Assembly: GCA_017645765.1 (NCBI GenBank)
Contig: JAGCNV010000026.1
Span: 1-64,000 of the forward strand
Direction of reading: 5' to 3'
Length of the DNA: 64,000 nucleotides
DNA from: a bacterium
Lineage (GTDB): Bacteria; UBP6; UBA1177
Positions 51,857 through 59,629 of this stretch are shown here, one piece after another. The notes under the pieces were generated by a model. It was not told where the DNA came from. It worked only from the letters and a program-made list of their open reading frames with translations, and ran no database searches. A program made the position numbers and the translations under genes. Position 1 is the stretch's first letter. The number at the start of each line of letters is the position of its first letter.

Positions 51857-51955
51857 GATAACCTCCAGAATATCAAAAAAATAAACCGAAACTTGAACCA
51901 ACTTAAAAAACGCGGGTCACTCTAACATCTTGAAATAGGAATGGTCAAATTTTTT

Positions 51956-54799
51956 TCAGTTTCTTATGCAGATAACGCTGTAGGCTAAGTTTGCGGCGCA
52001 GTCCGAACACTCTTTCCTTCCGGAATATATTTCTCCGTTAAGATTTATTTTAACGGCATAGAATGGACTAAACGAATCAGTTGTCGAGGAGATAAATTCG
52101 TTACTAAAGTTGAAAAATTCCGAAACAGGGGAGTATTCACCAAAATAGACGAGCGATGAAAGTTCATTCTTGTTCGGCAGTCTCCAGTCATCGTGACCCG
52201 CATAAGTCAAGTCTTCGCAAATTGCAAGAGCCTGTGCCCAGCTGTAGATTTTTTTATTGGATTGGATGAGTGGCTGCCATATATGTCCTGTTGTCGAATC
52301 CGTGATAACTGTGTCTCCGTTTATTGTTGATGCGGTCAGTTTCGCAAGAGGAAGTTTCCTGCCGCGGACGCATACGGTGTCGTAAATGTTAGTTTTAGGG
52401 GCATAATACATTGAAAAACCGTCTCTTGAATCAAAAGTCAAAGCTTTTTCCGGATCTCTCATGTCTGTTACAGATGTCCATACGAGGTTGCTTGATAAAG
52501 AAATGCCTGTGGAAGAAGATATAGATTTTTCGTATTCGTGTATCGTTATGATCTCATGAGGTGCCGGAAGACGCCAGTCGTTTTGGCCTGCATATTCAAG
52601 TTCTTCGCAGTAAATCCAAGCCTCGTTCCATGTGAAATCGATCAAATGGATATCCTGCTGCCACTCAAGCCCTGTGTTGTTGTCCACCACGATATTCTGG
52701 TTTGCGACCGTTTTGACCGTAAAATCCTGCTCCGAGCATGTTATTGAGGCATACTGAGCGTCCTGACCGTAAAACTCACTTCCCTCAGCCGGACAGTTTG
52801 CCTCTCCTTCATTGTCGTAGCATTTTTTCTGTCCGGTGCAGATGTTGCCGACAGTCATGACACCTGTTGCAAAAGTGTCGCATTTTCCGTTATTCCAGGT
52901 ATATCCTTCGAGACAGCCGCAGTAGTAAATATCCGAACTCAGCGCATGGCATGTCGTTTGATCGGAATTCGTTATTTCCGAGCAAGGATCGTCATCGCAC
53001 GGGTTCATACACTTTGAACCGTTCCAGAAAAAGCCTTCAAGACACTCGCATTCATGTTCAGTTTCTGTTTCGGGAATGCAGAGGCCTGTCGAATTCTCTA
53101 TTTCGCAAAGTTCTTCCCGGCAAGGATTTTCAAGGCACTCGAGACCTCGCAGGAAGTAACCTTCAGGGCAGATTTCGGAGCGGACACAAGTGACATAATT
53201 GTCGAGGTGTGAATATTCTTTCATGATATTACCGATATACCCTATGGAAAAATCGACTGCGGAGGCATAGTTTGTCCCGAAGTGGTTTCCGCCTATAGCG
53301 TTGATGGAAAGTGTAGAAGAAAAGAATGAGTCGAATTTGGAGAAAGGTTCAGAATAGTTTTCAAGCATGAACGGAAGATTTGACGCAGGTTCTTTTCTGC
53401 TGTAGTCGATAAGTGAGGCGAGTTCGTTTCTGTTGGGAAGTCTCCAGTCGCTGAAACCGGCATAATTCAGTTTTTCGCAGTGCGCCAAAGCAAGTCCCCA
53501 ACCCTGTTGCATAGTGAAAGTGTTCTGCCACATCAGTCCGGTCGTTTTGTCCGTCACGACTTCCTCGCCGTTGATTTCGGATGTTTCGAATTCTGATGAA
53601 GGCAGCCCTTCGCCGCGGACACACCAGAAGAGAGATGTGTATATTGCATCGAGAGCGTCTGTATAGTTGGCTCTTAAACTTGACTGCCACGCAATTTTTG
53701 TGTCGGAAGGATAGATCGTGGAAGACCACGCATAAGTTGTGCCCTCAAACAGATTCGGAAAATAAAAGGGGTAATGATATAGGAAATATTCGTTGCTGGT
53801 CATAATTGAAATCAGTTCCTGAATTGAAGGGAGCCGCCAGTCGTCATAGCCTGCGTAAACGAGGTTTTCGCAGTAATCAAGAGCCTCTTCCTGCGAACCT
53901 TCCTCCGAAGTTAAGCCCTGCCACATGAGGTTTGTGTTCGCACTTACCACAACAGGTTCTTCTGGAACAGTGTAGTCTATTTTCAGATCTATCGGAGAAC
54001 AGGCGCCGATGCCGGCATACTGAGGATCCTGACCGAAAAAGCTTTCACCGAATGCAGGGCAGTCAATCGTGCCGGAATCGTCATAGCAGAGGCTCTGCCC
54101 TGTGCAGATGTTGCCGAAGCCCGGTTTTTGTGTTGTGCAGCCGCGTTTTTTGCCCCACCAGTAATAGTTTTCGTCGCATTCACAGGTGTACATATCTACT
54201 CCGACAGAAAAGCAGTGTCCTGATGAGTGCCCGATTCCAGCGCAAGGATCCGGTTTGCACGGGTTTACGCATTCGGAAGCGTTCCAAAAGTAGCCCTCAT
54301 CGCATGTAAAAAGACAGTCTTCCGATCTTGGACTGTAAACATAGCTGCCTTCGTTTGACGGCCCCCAGCCGTACCGGTCCCAGGTCTGTTCTACGGTCGA
54401 AGCTGTGCTCCAGTGAGCGTTTTCGGGAAGATTCTCGCAGTCCACGATTCTGGTGTCTCCTTTGCATCGGTCGTCTTCCCAAGTGTAGTTGGTGTTGCAT
54501 CCGCAGTAATATGAGTCGCCGTCAGGGAAACATTCGCCGGTGGATCCGGAAAGATGTGCACACGGATTTTTTTTGCAGGGATCATTGGTGTTAACGGTGT
54601 CGTAGTCGTCATCCGATGCTGAAGTTTCATCTTTATCACTCTCTGTATCAGGGGTGTCGCTGTCTGAAATATCGTCATCAACGGTGTCCTTGTCATTTAA
54701 AGATTCATCGGGGTTATCGGATACATGTTTTTGGGAACAGCCGGAATTTGTCATGATGAAAAGTGAACATAAAATAAAAAGCAGACAGACTTTTTTCAT
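51956..54799 (-). CDS. Large lipoprotein with EGF-like and four DUF1566 domains
   Basis: 947 aa. Lipoprotein signal (lipid Cys21 in TNSGCSQ), an Asp/Ser/Thr-rich linker (about 25-70), Cys-rich EGF-like units (CKKNPCAHLSGSTGECF, CKPDPCAGIGHSSGHCF, CREELCEIENSTGLCI, CDDDPCSEITNSD), and four DUF1566 domains in two pairs (DWRLPSIQELI, DWRLPNRNELA, DWRLPAPHEII, DWRLPNKNELS). Both halves share the same plan, so an internal duplication is likely. It is probably a surface-exposed binding protein. Its DUF1566 ends (CVRGEGL, CVRSEI, CVRGRK, CIRN) are not DGR variable repeats by DNA sequence. Confidence 0.9.
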   Translation of the reverse strand: MKKVCLLFILCSLFIMTNSGCSQKHVSDNPDESLNDKDTVDDDISDSDTPDTESDKDETSASDDDYDTVNTNDPCKKNPCAHLSGSTGECFPDGDSYYCGCNTNYTWEDDRCKGDTRIVDCENLPENAHWSTASTVEQTWDRYGWGPSNEGSYVYSPRSEDCLFTCDEGYFWNASECVNPCKPDPCAGIGHSSGHCFSVGVDMYTCECDENYYWWGKKRGCTTQKPGFGNICTGQSLCYDDSGTIDCPAFGESFFGQDPQYAGIGACSPIDLKIDYTVPEEPVVVSANTNLMWQGLTSEEGSQEEALDYCENLVYAGYDDWRLPSIQELISIMTSNEYFLYHYPFYFPNLFEGTTYAWSSTIYPSDTKIAWQSSLRANYTDALDAIYTSLFWCVRGEGLPSSEFETSEINGEEVVTDKTTGLMWQNTFTMQQGWGLALAHCEKLNYAGFSDWRLPNRNELASLIDYSRKEPASNLPFMLENYSEPFSKFDSFFSSTLSINAIGGNHFGTNYASAVDFSIGYIGNIMKEYSHLDNYVTCVRSEICPEGYFLRGLECLENPCREELCEIENSTGLCIPETETEHECECLEGFFWNGSKCMNPCDDDPCSEITNSDQTTCHALSSDIYYCGCLEGYTWNNGKCDTFATGVMTVGNICTGQKKCYDNEGEANCPAEGSEFYGQDAQYASITCSEQDFTVKTVANQNIVVDNNTGLEWQQDIHLIDFTWNEAWIYCEELEYAGQNDWRLPAPHEIITIHEYEKSISSSTGISLSSNLVWTSVTDMRDPEKALTFDSRDGFSMYYAPKTNIYDTVCVRGRKLPLAKLTASTINGDTVITDSTTGHIWQPLIQSNKKIYSWAQALAICEDLTYAGHDDWRLPNKNELSSLVYFGEYSPVSEFFNFSNEFISSTTDSFSPFYAVKINLNGEIYSGRKECSDCAANLAYSVICIRN

Positions 54800-54994
54800 A
54801 ATCGTACCTCTAATTAAAACAGAAACGACCTCTCAATAATTTACTACATTTAAGTCGTGGTCAAATTTTTTCTGATGTCGGGCTGGAAATTAAGAAAGTG
54901 CCGGATTTGTCTTGTTTCTTGTCAGATTTCTCCAAAAAAAGTGGAAAAAGAGACTTTTTCGTGTAATATACCCCGGCTTTTTTGGAGACTGTTC

Positions 54995-56278
54995 GTGGAA
55001 TATTTCGAAATACAGGGCTGCGGGGTCGTAAGCGGCGAAATAGTGACTTCCGGCAACAAAAACGAGGCGCTTCCTGTCATCGCGGCTTCGCTTCTTTCAA
55101 AAGGAACGGTCATCCTCGACAATGTTCCCGATATTCTTGATGTCAGGAATATGCTTGAAATTGCAAGCGATCTCGGTGTTTCAGTTACGAAAATCAGCAA
55201 AAACAAAATTGAGATAAATGCGGCGAATCTTCAGAGAAAGCCGCTTGACCGCGACCTCTGCGGAAAGGTGAGGACTTCGGTTCTTTTTGCAGGTCCGCTT
55301 CTTGCGAGAAACGGCGAAGTCATCCTTCCTCCTCCCGGCGGAGACGTCATCGGCAGAAGAAGGCTCGACACTCATTTCCTCGGTTTCAAACAGCTCGGTG
55401 CAGACTACACGGTCGAAGGCGAAGGTTACGAAATTCATTCGGAAAAGCTTGTCGGAGCCGACATTTTCCTTGATGAAGCGAGTGTTACCGGAACCGAAAA
55501 TATAGTTATGGCTGCCGTTCTTGCCGAAGGACGCACGACAATAATGAATGCCGCGACAGAGCCGCATGTCCAGGGTCTGTGCAACTTCCTCAACAAAATG
55601 GGAGCGAAAATCAGCGGCGTCGGTTCGAGTACGCTCTGCATTGACGGCGTTCCATCGCTTTCGGGTTGCACTCACACGATCGGTTTCGACTACATCGAGG
55701 CGGGAAGCTACATCGCTCTGGCTGCGATGACGGGCGGCGAACTCCTTATTAAGGATTCCGCGCGAGACAATACTTTAAGAATGGTGCTCCACACTTTCGG
55801 AAAACTCGGAATAAAAACCGAAAAACGGGGAGACGACATTTTTGTTCCGTCTCAGAAAATGGTCGTTGTCAAAGAGATGAACAACGCGATCGCCAAAATC
55901 GACGACGGCACATGGCCTTCGTTCCCGTCAGATCTGATGTCGATCGCGATAGTTGCGGCGACTCAGGCTGAAGGAACGGTGCTTTTCTTTGAAAAAATGT
56001 TCGAAAGCAGGCTCTTTTTCGTTGACAGGCTCGTCGCTATGGGTGCCCAGATAATTCTGTGCGATCCTCACCGCGTTGTCGTTTCGGGAGCTTCACAGCT
56101 TCACGGTGCAAGTCTCGATTCCCCCGACATCCGCGCCGGAATGTCGATGCTTATGGCAGCCGCTGCGGCAAAAGGTAGGAGTAAGATATACAATGTGCGT
56201 CAGATCGACCGCGGATATGAGTCGATTGAGAATAAATTGACAAAAATAGGAATAACAATAGAACGTAAAAATGGTTAA
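54995..56278 (+). CDS. murA: UDP-GlcNAc 1-carboxyvinyltransferase MurA, Asp active-site form
   Basis: First committed step of peptidoglycan synthesis, adding enolpyruvate to UDP-GlcNAc. 427 aa with the catalytic Lys22 in SGNKNEALP and the loop LPPPGGDVIGRRRLDTH. In that loop the usual Cys (E. coli Cys115) is Asp117, as in the naturally fosfomycin-resistant MurA of mycobacteria and chlamydiae. The GTG at 54995 follows TTGGAGA and matches the family N-terminus; the frame runs 46 codons further up and is rejected as start. Confidence 0.95.
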   Translation: MEYFEIQGCGVVSGEIVTSGNKNEALPVIAASLLSKGTVILDNVPDILDVRNMLEIASDLGVSVTKISKNKIEINAANLQRKPLDRDLCGKVRTSVLFAGPLLARNGEVILPPPGGDVIGRRRLDTHFLGFKQLGADYTVEGEGYEIHSEKLVGADIFLDEASVTGTENIVMAAVLAEGRTTIMNAATEPHVQGLCNFLNKMGAKISGVGSSTLCIDGVPSLSGCTHTIGFDYIEAGSYIALAAMTGGELLIKDSARDNTLRMVLHTFGKLGIKTEKRGDDIFVPSQKMVVVKEMNNAIAKIDDGTWPSFPSDLMSIAIVAATQAEGTVLFFEKMFESRLFFVDRLVAMGAQIILCDPHRVVVSGASQLHGASLDSPDIRAGMSMLMAAAAAKGRSKIYNVRQIDRGYESIENKLTKIGITIERKNG

Positions 56279-56316
56279 AAATGCAAAGGAATTTTAGCTA
56301 TATTTTGCATAATTAT

Positions 56317-56412
56317 ATGAATATGATATATTTTTTTGCAAAATTTCTTGCTTTTTACATTTTTCTTACTATCATCGCCTCCGGATTTGTTATTTTTATT
56401 GCGATGGAGTAA
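56317..56412 (+). CDS. Possible 31-aa membrane microprotein
   Basis: A short frame, MNMIYFFAKFLAFYIFLTII and 11 more residues, almost wholly hydrophobic, ending 3 nt before the XRE gene start. No good ribosome site is seen, though CATAAT 9 bp upstream could be a -10 of a near-leaderless transcript. Its stop region supplies the GGAG of the next gene, so translation would be coupled. It may be chance. Confidence 0.3.
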   Translation: MNMIYFFAKFLAFYIFLTIIASGFVIFIAME

Positions 56413-56415
56413 GCA

Positions 56416-56622
56416 ATGGCGGAAAACAACCTTAAAAAAATGAGAGAAAGGCTTCTTATGAGCAAATCTGAACTCGCGCGTAAGGCGGGTGTTTCGGTCC
56501 TTACTATCGACAGGATAGAAAAGAACGGAAAGTGCCGCATGGAAACTAAGAGAAAGATTCTTCTTGCTCTGGGGCTTTCGCTTGATGAAAAACATAAAGT
56601 TTTTTCGGATGATGAAGAATAG
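56416..56622 (+). CDS. XRE-type helix-turn-helix regulator
   Basis: 68 aa, a single HTH_3 domain (LKKMRERLLMSKSELARKAG, then VSVLTIDRIEKNG, METKRKILLALGLSLDE) with a short acidic tail. It lies 15 nt before pilM on the same strand, so it is probably co-transcribed with the pilus operon and could control it. Confidence 0.88.
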   Translation: MAENNLKKMRERLLMSKSELARKAGVSVLTIDRIEKNGKCRMETKRKILLALGLSLDEKHKVFSDDEE

Positions 56623-56637
56623 CCAGAGGAGGCGGAG

Positions 56638-57693
56638 ATGTTTTATAACAAGCAACTGATGGGACTTGACCTCGGGTCTTATCTGATCAAAGCTGCCCAG
56701 CTCCAGAAAAAGGGGAAGGGGAAGTATCAGCTTAAAAAATTCGGGTTTATTCCGATTCCGGTAAACACGATGGTCGACGGCAGCATCATGAACACTTACG
56801 AGATGAACGATGCCGTAAAGACGCTTCTTGCAAAGGAGAGATTCAGAGACAAATTCTGCTCGATCGCCGTTGCGGGACACGGTATCATCAACAGAGTCAT
56901 CAATGTCCCGAAAGTTTCGCAGCAGGAGTTTTACAATGCACTTCAGGTTGAAGCTGAAACGCATATCCCGCACGACATCAAAGAGATTTACTTCGACGGC
57001 ATTAAAACCGACATCGTCGAGGACGGACGCGACAGAGTCATACTGATCGCTGCAAGGAAAGACCTTATCGGCGACTTCATTCAGGTTGTAAGCGATGCCG
57101 GCGTAAAACCGATGTCTGTAGAAATCGACGCAACGGCTCTTGCAAACATTTTTGAGCTTAACTACCCGGAAGAAAAGGATAAAACAGTCGCTGTTCTCAA
57201 TATCGGCGCTTCGAAAACCAATATCGTCGTCATGTCGAACGGCAACGTCAGGTTCTTCAGAGACGTTCTGACGGGCGGCAACTTCATCACTGAAGAGATC
57301 ACGAGAAGGCTTAAAGTCAGCTTCCAGCAGGCAGAGAGCCTTAAATCGGGAACCCATGCGACAGGCGATTCGATTCTTCCGAACCAGGTCGAAGAGATCA
57401 TTGCCGATGTTGCAAAGAACATGGTTTCCGACATAATGAGAGTTTTCGATTACTATACAAACACAAATCCGGAAGACAGTGTTGCAAAGGTCTTCGTAAC
57501 TGGCGGAACGACAAAAAGTTTTACCTTTATGCAGTCTCTGCAGTCGACTCTGACGATCCCGGTCGAAAGAATGAACCCGTTCAAAGAGATAATCGTTCCC
57601 GGGCAGGTTCTTTCGAGAGAGGAAGTTGAGGATTACAGCCATGTTGCAGCCATCAGTCTCGGATTAGCATTACGGAGGATGGACGAACAATGA
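56638..57693 (+). CDS. pilM: Type IV pilus assembly protein PilM
   Basis: 351-aa actin-like cytoplasmic ATPase of the pilus alignment complex: MGLDLGSYLIKAAQL (phosphate 1), VAVLNIGASKTNIVVMSNG (phosphate 2) and VFVTGGTTKSFTFMQ (adenosine motif). It binds the PilN N-terminus. AGAGGAGGCGGAG precedes the ATG, and it overlaps pilN by 4 nt. Confidence 0.96.
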   Translation: MFYNKQLMGLDLGSYLIKAAQLQKKGKGKYQLKKFGFIPIPVNTMVDGSIMNTYEMNDAVKTLLAKERFRDKFCSIAVAGHGIINRVINVPKVSQQEFYNALQVEAETHIPHDIKEIYFDGIKTDIVEDGRDRVILIAARKDLIGDFIQVVSDAGVKPMSVEIDATALANIFELNYPEEKDKTVAVLNIGASKTNIVVMSNGNVRFFRDVLTGGNFITEEITRRLKVSFQQAESLKSGTHATGDSILPNQVEEIIADVAKNMVSDIMRVFDYYTNTNPEDSVAKVFVTGGTTKSFTFMQSLQSTLTIPVERMNPFKEIIVPGQVLSREEVEDYSHVAAISLGLALRRMDEQ

Positions 57694-58325
57694 TAAAAAT
57701 CAATCTGTTACCCGTAAAGGAAGACAAACTTATAGCCGAGGCGAAGGGATTCCTTGCGATCTGTGTGATCTCGATTGTGGTCGTCGTAATTCTCATTGTT
57801 TCGAATAGTTCGCTTCTGACTGCAAGAGAGCAGGAGAGCAGGGAGCGTATCGCTGAGGCGGATGCTGAGATCGCGAAACTCAAATCGATCATGGGTGAAA
57901 TCCAGAATCTGAAGGACAAAAAGGCTAAACTTCAGGAAAAAATGGATATGATCATCAAGCTGCAGGAACAGAATATCGGTCCTGTCCGTGTTCTTGACGA
58001 ACTTTCGCTCAAGATCCCGTCAAACAAAATCTGGGCTGACAAACTCACGATAAAGGGCAATAAGCTCGATCTTGACGGAAAAACGCTCGAAAATCAGGAA
58101 GTTGCAAACTTCATGAAACAGCTTGAAAATTCCCTTTTCTTTTCGAATATCAACCTCAAAAAGGTTACGAAAGACAAGGTGGTTCAGGGTGTTACAGTGC
58201 TTTCCTACGGTTTGAACACAACTGTTCACTTCGCTGGAAGGCAGGAACAGCCTCAGCAGCCGGCAAAACCCGCAGAACAGCAGCAGGCGGCAGGGTCGGA
58301 AGCTCAGACAGGTGCTAATCAATAG
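57690..58325 (+). CDS. pilN: Type IV pilus assembly protein PilN
   Basis: 211 aa. The conserved cytoplasmic tip MIKINLLPVKEDK (PilM-binding INLLP motif), one membrane helix (about 20-43), a coiled coil (about 45-90) and a periplasmic ferredoxin-like domain. The tail is Gln/Ala/Pro-rich. It forms a heterodimer with PilO. Confidence 0.95.
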   Translation: MIKINLLPVKEDKLIAEAKGFLAICVISIVVVVILIVSNSSLLTAREQESRERIAEADAEIAKLKSIMGEIQNLKDKKAKLQEKMDMIIKLQEQNIGPVRVLDELSLKIPSNKIWADKLTIKGNKLDLDGKTLENQEVANFMKQLENSLFFSNINLKKVTKDKVVQGVTVLSYGLNTTVHFAGRQEQPQQPAKPAEQQQAAGSEAQTGANQ

Positions 58326-58337
58326 GGAGGAGTGAAT

Positions 58338-59003
58338 ATGAAATCCTTGCTGGTAAATATCGGAAAATTAAAGCCGGCATACAGGTACGGAGGATTGCTT
58401 CTGGTTATTGTCATAATCATTGCGGTTTATTACGTTACAGTTTATATGCCGCATGTCGAGACGATGGAATCTCTTTACAGAGAGTTCAATTCCAAGAAAG
58501 CCGAGTTCTCCAAAATGGTTGTGCTGGTTCGTGACAGAGGTCAGTTCATGGAAGAAGTCGAAGCTCTTGACAGAGACCTGAAAGTGGCCATCAGTATGCT
58601 TCCGGACAAGAAAGAAATTCCTTCGTTGCTGAAAAAGCTCTCCGACGAAGCCGAGAAGTTCGGTCTTGAGGTTTATTACTTCGAGCCTCTTGCAGAACGT
58701 AAAAAGGAGTTCTACGCCGAGGTTCCGGTTTCGATGAAGGTCAAAGGCAGTTTCCACGAGGTTCTGGGTTTCTTCGACAGTGTGAACAAACTGGCGCGTA
58801 TCGTCAATGTCAGCGACCTTGAAATGAAGGTTATCGGTGACAACAGCGCTCCTAAAAAAGACGATAAGAAGAAAGGCAAAGTTACAACGTCTTTCGGCGG
58901 TTTCCAGCCGAACAAGACCGCGCTCGACATAACTTTCAGGGCGACGACTTACCGTTTCCTTTCGTCGGCCGAAATGGGTGGAGGTCAGAATGCAAACAAA
59001 TAA
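58338..59003 (+). CDS. pilO: Type IV pilus assembly protein PilO
   Basis: 221 aa with one membrane helix (about 20-40, YGGLLLVIVIIIAVYYVTVY), a coiled coil and a periplasmic domain (FGLEVYYFEPLAERKKEFY). The ATG at 58338 is 7 nt past GGGAGG; a GTG two codons earlier is too close. It overlaps pilP by 14 nt. Confidence 0.94.
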   Translation: MKSLLVNIGKLKPAYRYGGLLLVIVIIIAVYYVTVYMPHVETMESLYREFNSKKAEFSKMVVLVRDRGQFMEEVEALDRDLKVAISMLPDKKEIPSLLKKLSDEAEKFGLEVYYFEPLAERKKEFYAEVPVSMKVKGSFHEVLGFFDSVNKLARIVNVSDLEMKVIGDNSAPKKDDKKKGKVTTSFGGFQPNKTALDITFRATTYRFLSSAEMGGGQNANK

Positions 59004-59613
59004 TATGCGCTTTATGTTTTTGATTTCCTGTTTGATCCTTTGCTCTGTTCTCGCAGGCTGTGCGAACGAATATCAGATCGAGCCCTACGATTATAAAGCG
59101 GAATACGAAAGGGTCAGCAAAACCAAATCAAATGAAAACAAGACGAAAAAAGAGATCGATATTACCGACATCGCGCAGAGAAGGTCGAACTACCGCTACT
59201 CTGCAGTCGGCAAAAAGGATCCTTTCAGAAACTATTTCGGCGACATGGCGAGCCTCAACAAAGAGAAAAAGATCGTCAGCGAGCTGCAGAATTTCGATGT
59301 TACGGATGTCAGACTTTCCGCTATAATATACGGTATAACCGATCCTAAGGCTGTCGTAATTGCGCCCGACGGAAAAAGCTATATCGTTAAAAACGGAAGC
59401 TTTATCGGCAAAAACTGGGGTAAGATCAGCAGAATTTTGCCGGATAAGCTCGAAATAGTCGAGACATACAAAGATCCGCTCGGAAGAAAGATAATAAACA
59501 AGCTTTATCTTGAGCTTCCGGTAAAGTCGCCTCTCAAAGAGTCCGAAGAGCCGGATGACGCTGCGGAATTTAACGGCGGCGCAGAAAAAGGAAAAGAAGA
59601 TTTGAATAACTAA
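58990..59613 (+). CDS. pilP: Type IV pilus assembly lipoprotein PilP
   Basis: 207 aa. Lipoprotein signal (FLISCLILCSVLAGC), a basic linker, then the PilP beta domain (RSNYRYSAVGKKDPFRNYF, LSAIIYGITDPKAVVIAPDG, YIVKNGSFIGKNWGKI). It connects PilNO to the secretin PilQ. The ATG at 58990 follows GGAGG; a GTG 4 codons earlier would lie on that site. Confidence 0.94.
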   Translation: MQTNNMRFMFLISCLILCSVLAGCANEYQIEPYDYKAEYERVSKTKSNENKTKKEIDITDIAQRRSNYRYSAVGKKDPFRNYFGDMASLNKEKKIVSELQNFDVTDVRLSAIIYGITDPKAVVIAPDGKSYIVKNGSFIGKNWGKISRILPDKLEIVETYKDPLGRKIINKLYLELPVKSPLKESEEPDDAAEFNGGAEKGKEDLNN

Positions 59614-59629
59614 TGGAACGGAGATTGGA

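Noticed and set aside
56275-57642. 455-aa minus-strand frame opposite pilM
   Set aside because: A shadow of pilM and the XRE gene, with amino-acid composition typical of antisense frames.
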